Part shown: positions 57,401-64,000 of the stretch, one piece after another | How the letters are laid out: each line of letters begins with the position of its first letter | Numbering within the stretch: the first letter of the stretch is position 1 | NCBI GenBank assembly: GCA_945859915.1 | Contig: CAMAPF010000006.1 | Coordinates: 4,841,501-4,905,500 of the forward strand | Direction: 5' to 3' | DNA: 64,000 bases | Source: Cuscuta epithymum | Taxonomy: Eukaryota; Streptophyta; Magnoliopsida; Solanales; Convolvulaceae | The notes under the pieces: model-generated | What the model was told of the DNA's origin: nothing | Database searches by the model: none | The model's input: only the letters and a program-made list of their open reading frames with translations | Program-made: the position numbers and the translations under genes

Positions 57401-60400
57401 GATTTTCATGTAAAGACCTTGTGAGCAGGCAGGTCAAGGTCTTTATTCTCCTTTATAATCTTCCATATTTGTTGTGCACTAAATGAAAAACCAGAAGCTG
57501 GAACTACTGCCCGTCTATCTCCAGCAAGCCCACCAGGTGCGATAGAGTGAAAGAATCGTTTCCTTAGATCAGCCACCTTCACAAATCACAACAAGAAATT
57601 TTTTGGAAAGAGAAAGCACGGCAGTGAGAATGGATGCAGTAATAGTAACAACTTCAATTATCATATGGCTACAAACACATGGAAATATGAAGTATTAAAA
57701 ATTCTAAATATGCATATTACCTGCTCTTTGAACAGTTCTTCTTTCTCCTCGTAACTAGAAAGGGCAACAACCTCGACCTGCCATTATAGTCAATTTAATG
57801 AATGGATTAGTCGCACAATCTTAAAAAGGCACAGCTATCCTAAAGTTAATCAAAGAGGAACTCACATTAAAAAATTCACTAAGAGGAGTTTCTTTGTGAG
57901 CTTCTGGCTTCGGGACCGAATCCCATATCTGCAGGGGATAAAAAGTAAATATATAAAGAAAGCCAAGCACGAGAGAGACAAGACATAAATCAAATAACAA
58001 TAGCATGCAGTACCTTCTGAATATCTTCCCTTAATACGGGCTCCAAACTTTCAAGGGGTGTCTGCAACAAGTTGAAAGCTCAACAATGAAAAAAAACTTA
58101 TCTGCCATACGATCTACATATGGTATTTGGCTATTTGCTAAAAAGTGAAAACAAGAATAGCACAGGGAAAAAAACATTAGCAACAAAGTGTGTACCCTAG
58201 TTTTGTCACGTATAACAAACATCAATGTTGTTTTGCGCGGACTAAATAATCGCATCATCACCTGTCCAAAACAAATTTGTATCAGTAAAATATCTGCAAG
58301 TCAATATCCTCAACCAAAAGTTGAGAAAAATATAGAAACGGGTATGCAAAGCTTAATCACTATTTTCAACAGAACCGCATGAAAACAGTTTGCTCATTAC
58401 CTGGAACACAGTTTTCAGCAGAGGCTTATTAGCAGCTTGCTCACGACCAATATCATGACACCACCTGAAAAATTGCAATTTTACTATCTTAGCTATTCAG
58501 ATAAAGACCTTCAAGAAACGGTAGTAACATACTGTATAGTAATCTGATAAAAGTAGTTGTTATGTAAAAGACAAACTTACATATTTATTAGAACTATATC
58601 AGAAACAGCAAGGGCAAATAAGGCACTCTGCTTCTCAAATGCCGTGTCATCCTACCAAAAAATTACAAGCAAAATTAGAATGAAACAAAATTATACCTCT
58701 CACCATCCCAAAAATGCTGCAAAGACAGTCGGCTGAAGGAAATCTCAAGCATGACCATATAGCCAATAGATCTAGCTCTAATCAGTGTGAATACCTACAA
58801 CTAACCGAGTTCTGTTCATACTAAACCAAAAGGCTATGATTTCATTTGTTATAGTGATCTGTATGTTAAGCAATGCTATTTCATTTATTATAGTGATCTG
58901 TATGCTAAGCAGTGCTTGTAAAGCTTGGAGAATAATGTAAGATGCAATACCATATAGTAAACTCAATTTAATCAAAGAAAACATGAGTGCAGGAAAATTG
59001 CAAGGATGCAGCTCAACGTATAAATCAGTTCAAATGTTCAATTAATGCCAAGATATTGGATAGCCAGCGCAGTTCTTTTAATTAAAAAGAATCAATATGA
59101 GAATCGCATTGAAAATTCTTCATAAGTATTAGCGAGAACATCATGTGTGAGGGTATATATGAGAAGAAAAAACAGAAGAAAACACAATCATATAAGCTAT
59201 ACCTCTCCTCTCTCTCTTCCATCGGTGCCCTCCAAATCCATTACAAGGGTGAAGGGTTCAATTCCAGCACATCGAGCCATCCAAATACCTTTCGTGGTTT
59301 GTGATCTAAAAAAAACTTAATTTCAGTCATTTGTTCTGAAAAGTAAATAAGAAGAAGTTATAGTGTCGGGACTTTGATGAATGCATGCCTTCCTTTATAA
59401 GCATCCATCTCTCTAAAGTTTGTATGAAATAGATTGTTTAACAATGTGCTCTTTCCTGTCAAATTCACAGTACCAAACCAATAAATATATTAAGAACAGA
59501 GGATAGCATAAAATAAAATCATATAGATACATGCTTTTTATGTTATTTGACACAGATATTAGTGCCACTAAACTGTACTAATGTAAAATGTCTCTCTCCG
59601 CGGCTCCGAAAAGAGGCAAGACAGCTATTACTCTTTCGTTAATGCATGTGAACAATGTGTACAACAAATCATAAAATACTTCAAGAAAGTTTTGTTCTTA
59701 AATAACTTTAGTATTTTTACATTTTCCTCTTTCATGGTCTGATTTTGATTTTAGAGACCGTTTTGTAGCCTGAAATTGGTTGAATCTGTTGAAATGGATG
59801 AAATTATGAGAGAAGTTGTTGAATTAGTTGATCTATTGATTTACGGATAAATTTAATTTAAAATATATTTTAAAATATATTAGGTGAAAATTTGACTACA
59901 ATGAAGATCACCTAGAATCTTCTACAATGAAAAGAAAAACATACCACTACTTTGTGGGCCCATAATTGATACAACAGCATATGAGAGCCCACAGTCTGCC
60001 AATTTAACTTTCTTCATGAAGTGTTCAATTCCATCAACATTGAAATTACCATCCCCGTCAATGAGGTGAGTCGAACAACACTCATCATCAATAAATTCTG
60101 CAATAAAAAGGATAACTTTAGATAAATGCACTAATAGCGGAACAGAATAGATAACTGTTCTCATTCTTAACAAGGAGAAAGTGACAAGCTGTATGCATCT
60201 CACAGGACCACCAGAATATTACTGTAGCCAAATGTCCAAAACGGTATCAGGTTCACAAAATACATGTATTTCTCCTTCAGTTTGATACTATGTATACACT
60301 CTTCATTCAAATGTGCAACATAAATCCATCAATTGTGGCAAAAACTTTGCATTTTCAAGTTTTCTACTCCATCCATGCTTCCTTTACCCACACATGGACA

Positions 60401-61789
60401 AGGATTAGCAAGAAATTGGAGGAGTAGAAAACGTAAAGAAAGGACATCATTGTAAAATATACACATTGAGGTGCTCAAGTCGTTTTCTAAAGCAGGTTTT
60501 TTGTAGTATCACTTTTTAGTCCTAAGGAGTTAATTTTGTCCCGAAGCCCTAAAACCTATTTGTGGAACACTCTTCTATTCTCTTCTTTCCAGCAAGGTTC
60601 AAATAAATCAAACAACTCAAACAATTTTCTTTTCTTCTATTGGAAGAATAACATCAGAAGTAACACGACTTCTATAAAAATAATCTTTTTATTCAAATTG
60701 CTCCAGAAGATCAAAACCTCTAGTATCCAACCATTTATTCTCCGCTTTTTCTCACTTTAACAACTTTTTCTGATTTTATTAAGTCGGATAAAAATTTCCT
60801 TTACAGATATAAAATTATTACAATGGTTTAAAATGCAAATTTATGACTCGTTTTTATGTATGATTGATAATATATTTTAGATTGCTATTTTTTTTAATTG
60901 TAAAGGAAACCTGGTATAAAGTTTGAAGCGAATGCCTCACCCTCTAAATTCAAAATGCCTCAAGGGCTTAAAGTGCCTTTCTAAGCATGGCAACGAACCT
61001 TTTTTCTACTCTATAACCCACGACAACAAAAAAGAAGGTAAAAAAGCTCCATGACAACCCATGTGACGCCCATGTGTGAGTGTGAGTGTGCATATCTTGC
61101 TTCAATGACATATGGACATGTGACGTATGTGTATGTGCACACTTCACTATTGTGTGACATGCAATGTACCCACTTACTTGTTACAGTTATGTCATCCCTT
61201 TACGTTTTCCTGAGTCATGCTAAATGTTGTCCTTTACAAGGTGTAACAACCTTGATGCGCGTTGTGAATATATAGCATATGTACTAACATACTATGCATA
61301 CTTCAGTTTAGGCAGCGAATTGCAGCCATACAATAAAGCCATTGCAATCAAAACAGAACACTATTTAAAAAAAAAAAAAAAAACTAAACAGTCTAGTTCT
61401 GCATTATTTCTACAGAGCTTAACTGATGCATCTGGACACTATTTTTCTTAAACAAAAAAAATCCTAACTTTATAGTCATGATCAAGCTGAAACATTAATA
61501 ATAAATCGCAGTAGTATTAGGTTGCACCCAGAACAAAACGTTAAGATTAATAAGTTGAAATACAAGATGAACCCGCTGATAAATACTAGTACTAGTAATA
61601 AATATCAATCGGTTACATAACCAAAATCCCTGAAGAAAAATAACAACTTGAATAACTGATGTGAAGATTTAAAGCAGATCATTAAATTGGGGGGTCCGAT
61701 AAGAATAAATAGTGCTATCACAATTAAGAATGAACCGAAAAGGATCGGAGCGGTGAAGAGCTGAGAGTACCCGTCTGAGGAGTACCCAT
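51410..61789 (-). CDS. RHD3: RHD3/SEY1 (atlastin-like) ER membrane GTPase
   Basis: Twenty-three coding exons: 61789-61771, 60097-59945, 59455-59389, 59305-59203, 58651-58581, 58464-58401, 58261-58196, 58061-58014, 57928-57866, 57777-57721, 57576-57418, 57332-57264, 57150-57059, 56552-56474, 54963-54798, 54333-54209, 53948-53686, 53589-53493, 53408-53247, 52704-52600, 52496-52402, 52314-52218, 51667-51410; 825 residues. The dynamin-like GTPase part has GPQSSGKST (53-61), [12 protein letters not shown] and RDKT. A long helical middle follows, then two membrane spans (about 690-706, 711-727) from [13 protein letters not shown] and an amphipathic tail helix ([18 protein letters not shown]). The family fuses ER tubules into three-way junctions. 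Introns after 59389 and after 52600 use GC donors. The tiny first coding exon (MGTPQT) is the least certain part. Confidence 0.93.
51781..52185 (+). mobile_element. TRIM (miniature LTR retrotransposon) in RHD3 intron 22
   Basis: Two 145-bp LTRs, 51781-51925 and 52041-52185, both TGTTAGGGAC...TAACA, with six differences by eye. The exact 5-bp duplication TGTGC flanks it (51776-51780, 52186-52190). The primer site TGGTATCAGAGCC (iMet) is at 51927-51939 and a GGGGAGGG purine tract precedes the second LTR. The internal part is about 115 bp with no coding capacity. It lies antisense to the host gene. Confidence 0.93.
52851..53036. mobile_element. Stowaway-like MITE in RHD3 intron 19
   Basis: CTCCCTCTGTCCTATTGGAC ... 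GTCCAATGGGGACAGAGG flanked by TA. Confidence 0.82.
55240..55611. mobile_element. Tourist-like MITE in RHD3 intron 14
   Basis: GAGCCTGTTTGG ... CCAAACGGGCTC flanked by TAA on both sides; the right half repeats the AACTTCATAAATTTCA unit. Same family as 317-649. Confidence 0.87.
55866..55980 (+). mobile_element. SINE remnant (Au/TS-like)
   Basis: GGTCATCCGGAAACAGTTTC followed by AGGGTAAGACTGCGTACATC resembles the conserved 3' half of tRNA-derived plant Au/TS SINEs as I recall them. No tRNA-like head or target duplication was identified. Confidence 0.5.
56060..56325. mobile_element. Degraded GC-core hAT-like MITE in RHD3 intron 14
   Basis: AGATGGACCCAGTTCC ... GGATCGGGTCCACCC ends with ACCGGACCAG-type repeats; no target duplication remains. 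Confidence 0.55.
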
Positions 61790-63208
61790 CTGAGGAAGAC
61801 GAAGCTGGATCGCGATTCAGGGCAGTGAGGGAGAGTGTAGAAGAGTGTGTCTATCCGATGAGCTCGGACCAGGTCTGACGATCGGCGAGTTTGAAGAAGG
61901 TGAGTGCGATCTTGTCCCGTCGTCGGCTACTGGTTATTGTCGCCACCCCTTCGTCCTCGAGTAGCACGCTTTTGAGTATTCGACTTTTTAAAACAGTGAA
62001 AACAGAGTTTCTCGATCTGCCGAGTAATTAATTCCGTGAAAATCAGGTAAGGTAGTTTTTTCAAACTCTTCAAAAAAGTTACCCTGTTGAATATGTTCAT
62101 AGAGTCCTAACCACGTTTGTGTCATTCACATAATCACATTACAATATTAAATAACAAATTAATTAATGATAGGAAATTAGGAATCATATGGCAATCTACA
62201 AATATAAAAAATATTTTCAATCTTTTCCATGTAAGTAAATAAAATAGATAGAAACTTATGTTGCTATTGTATAATCATAAATAACATTTGTCTAACATGA
62301 ATGTTAGACAATCAAATATGAATTTTCTATTGGCAATCAAATATGACTATTTTTACATACCCTCCCATTTAAATGAATTTACTATTTTTACATATACAAA
62401 TGAAGTCATTCATTAAAAAATATAATTAATGTAGACAATAATTATATGCATGGTTTCTTAGTAATTTGGTTAATTTAGGTGCACTCGGGTGTATACATAA
62501 GATTTTACTTGGATAATTATTGGATCAATCTATATAGATTCAGTAAATATATCACCTTTACCCACAAACATAAATTTAACATGTAAAACCTCAAATATGA
62601 AGGTTCTCCAAAACTAGGTTATTTGAGGTCTTAAGAGGTAATATGAGGTGAACTTAAGTTTTTCTTCAAATTTAGGTTTTTGTCACAAAATACAAATTAA
62701 CTAAGTTGAACCTAAAATTGAACCTAGAAGAACTAGGTTCATCTCGAACCAAATGGGTCATAAAATAATAATATAAATTTTTTTCTTTAGAAGAAGAGTT
62801 TTTTCTTAGCTTTTTATTTTTTTAATGGATTATGAAAATCTCATGACAGTTTTTGACATGTATCTAAATTGAAAATATGCAAATTGTTCATCACTTTTCT
62901 AAATTACTCTAGGCGTCCGACTAGTCCCCATCTAAACGTTGGACAGTGGCTAGGCACTCCAAGTCTCCAATTTCATTCTAGGTGTCCCGAATAACTGATT
63001 TGGAACCTAGGTCAACTAATTGGTCGCTTATGGCTCCTATTGTCCGCACAGATCGCCCCATCGGCTACCTAGAGAATCTACATTCACCGAACATTTTTAC
63101 TTTTTCTTCTAACAGGTATATGTACCTTTAATTTTAAGATAAAAAATAGATATGTTTTTAAGTATTATTATTACATAATTAAATTAAGTGAATAGTTACA
63201 ATATTATA
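61790..63208. other. RHD3 leader/promoter and AT-rich flank
   Basis: 61790 to about 61960 is probably the 5' leader (CT-rich on the minus strand). Beyond, AT-rich DNA with a repeat-like AGGTTCA/GAACCTA patch (about 62590-62760) and a GC-richer patch (62910-63090). No gene recognised. Confidence 0.4.
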
Positions 63209-63401
63209 CTCCCTCCGTCCCATTTATATTGTCCCGTTTTACCTTTTTGGGAAGTCCCACAACATATTTGGTAAAGTTTGTGTGGCTCTAAATCATTCTT
63301 ACTTTATTCTTACTTTATCAATTAATATCAACCACACAAATCCACTTTTCTTAATAACCGTGTCACCCTCTTCTGGGACAATATAAATGGGACGGAGGTA
63401 G
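63209..63401. mobile_element. Stowaway-like MITE
   Basis: CTCCCTCCGTCCCATTTATA ... TATAAATGGGACGGAGGTAG flanked by TA. From 63402 to the window end I see AT-rich DNA and no gene. Confidence 0.88.
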
Positions 63402-64000
63402 TATTATTGAAGGTGATAATTATATCATTCATGCATGTTAATGTGTGTTGTTTAGGCACACTCAAACACGATATTACTTACCATATTTTTGATAATAAAA
63501 AATATAATTTCTATGTTTTAGAACATTGCCTTTTTACCAGCCACACATAACCATTATAATTAACACAATGGATCCTAGAAGTTTTACTTGTAGTTGTGTC
63601 TATTGTTGTTTACTAATTCGGATGGATATCATATATTGTTAGTGAACACTTCACAAATTTGGTTGTGGTGATTAGCAACAACAAATTTCAATGATAATTT
63701 TTCAGTGACATCTTATACAACATAATAAGAATCTTCCAAATGTGATCCTTTGTCTACCTTCTTTAACCCCACTCAACTCCCTTAACAATCAATCTGTATG
63801 ATTTGAACCGTAGTTGTTAAATCTTGAAGCATGGGGTCTGGCACTGTGTTATTATCCTCCTTCAAGTCTATTTATCGATCCTTCTCATTTGAAGAACAGT
63901 TTTTCAAAGTAATATAAAATTCAGAGTTTCTAATTTAAAAACCAAAAAGTCGGTTGTTTTAGATCTAGATTTTGATGTAGTTAGTTTAGTTTAAGTGAAA

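Overview
This is a stretch of a eudicot plant nuclear genome. The evidence is: many-exon genes with GT-AG (and two GC-AG) introns; homologues of the plant proteins SurE, FHA, NAP1, mitochondrial HSP60 and RHD3; a Ty3/Gypsy chromovirus primed by initiator tRNA-Met; and dense plant miniature elements (Stowaway with CTCCCTCCGTCCC ends, Tourist with TAA/TTA duplications, hAT with 8-bp duplications, Mutator-like with 9-bp duplications). The species cannot be fixed from the sequence alone.

Layout. 1-804: AT-rich flank with two MITEs. 805-11749: one complete, very young Ty3/Gypsy element of Tekay/Del type on the minus strand. It has 2,659-bp LTRs with one mismatch seen by eye, a 5-bp AAGAC target duplication, an iMet primer site, and intact gag and pol in one frame, separated by a 495-bp segment that reads as a spliceable intron. 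12734-14350: 5'-truncated LINE. 14664-17010: nested MULE and hAT miniature elements. 17859-21279: SurE-like gene (minus, 10 exons). 21300-29885: gene-poor, with hAT elements, a Helitron-like end, tandem duplications and a Copia-type solo LTR. 30424-32047: FHA-domain gene (minus, 2 exons), bracketed by two inverted hAT copies. 33237-37066: hAT elements, a second solo LTR and a foldback element. 37208-39592: NAP1-type histone chaperone (plus, 10 exons). 40741-43394: nested miniature elements. 44230-49290: HSP60 (minus, 17 exons). 51410-61789: RHD3/atlastin-like GTPase (minus, 23 coding exons). 61790-64000: upstream flank.

The five host genes do not form a pathway. From memory, close relatives of four of them (FHA, NAP1;4, HSP60-3A, RHD3) sit near each other on Arabidopsis chromosome 3 and the SurE and RL1 relatives lie near each other on chromosome 1, so this window looks like a less fractionated version of one ancestral block.

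The most interesting system is the young retrotransposon. It joins an in-frame gag/pol intron, an array of eight GC-rich palindromes inside that intron, a leader hairpin with a self-complementary GGTACC loop (resembling a dimer-initiation site), and LTR tandem repeats whose hairpin stems change in a compensatory way.
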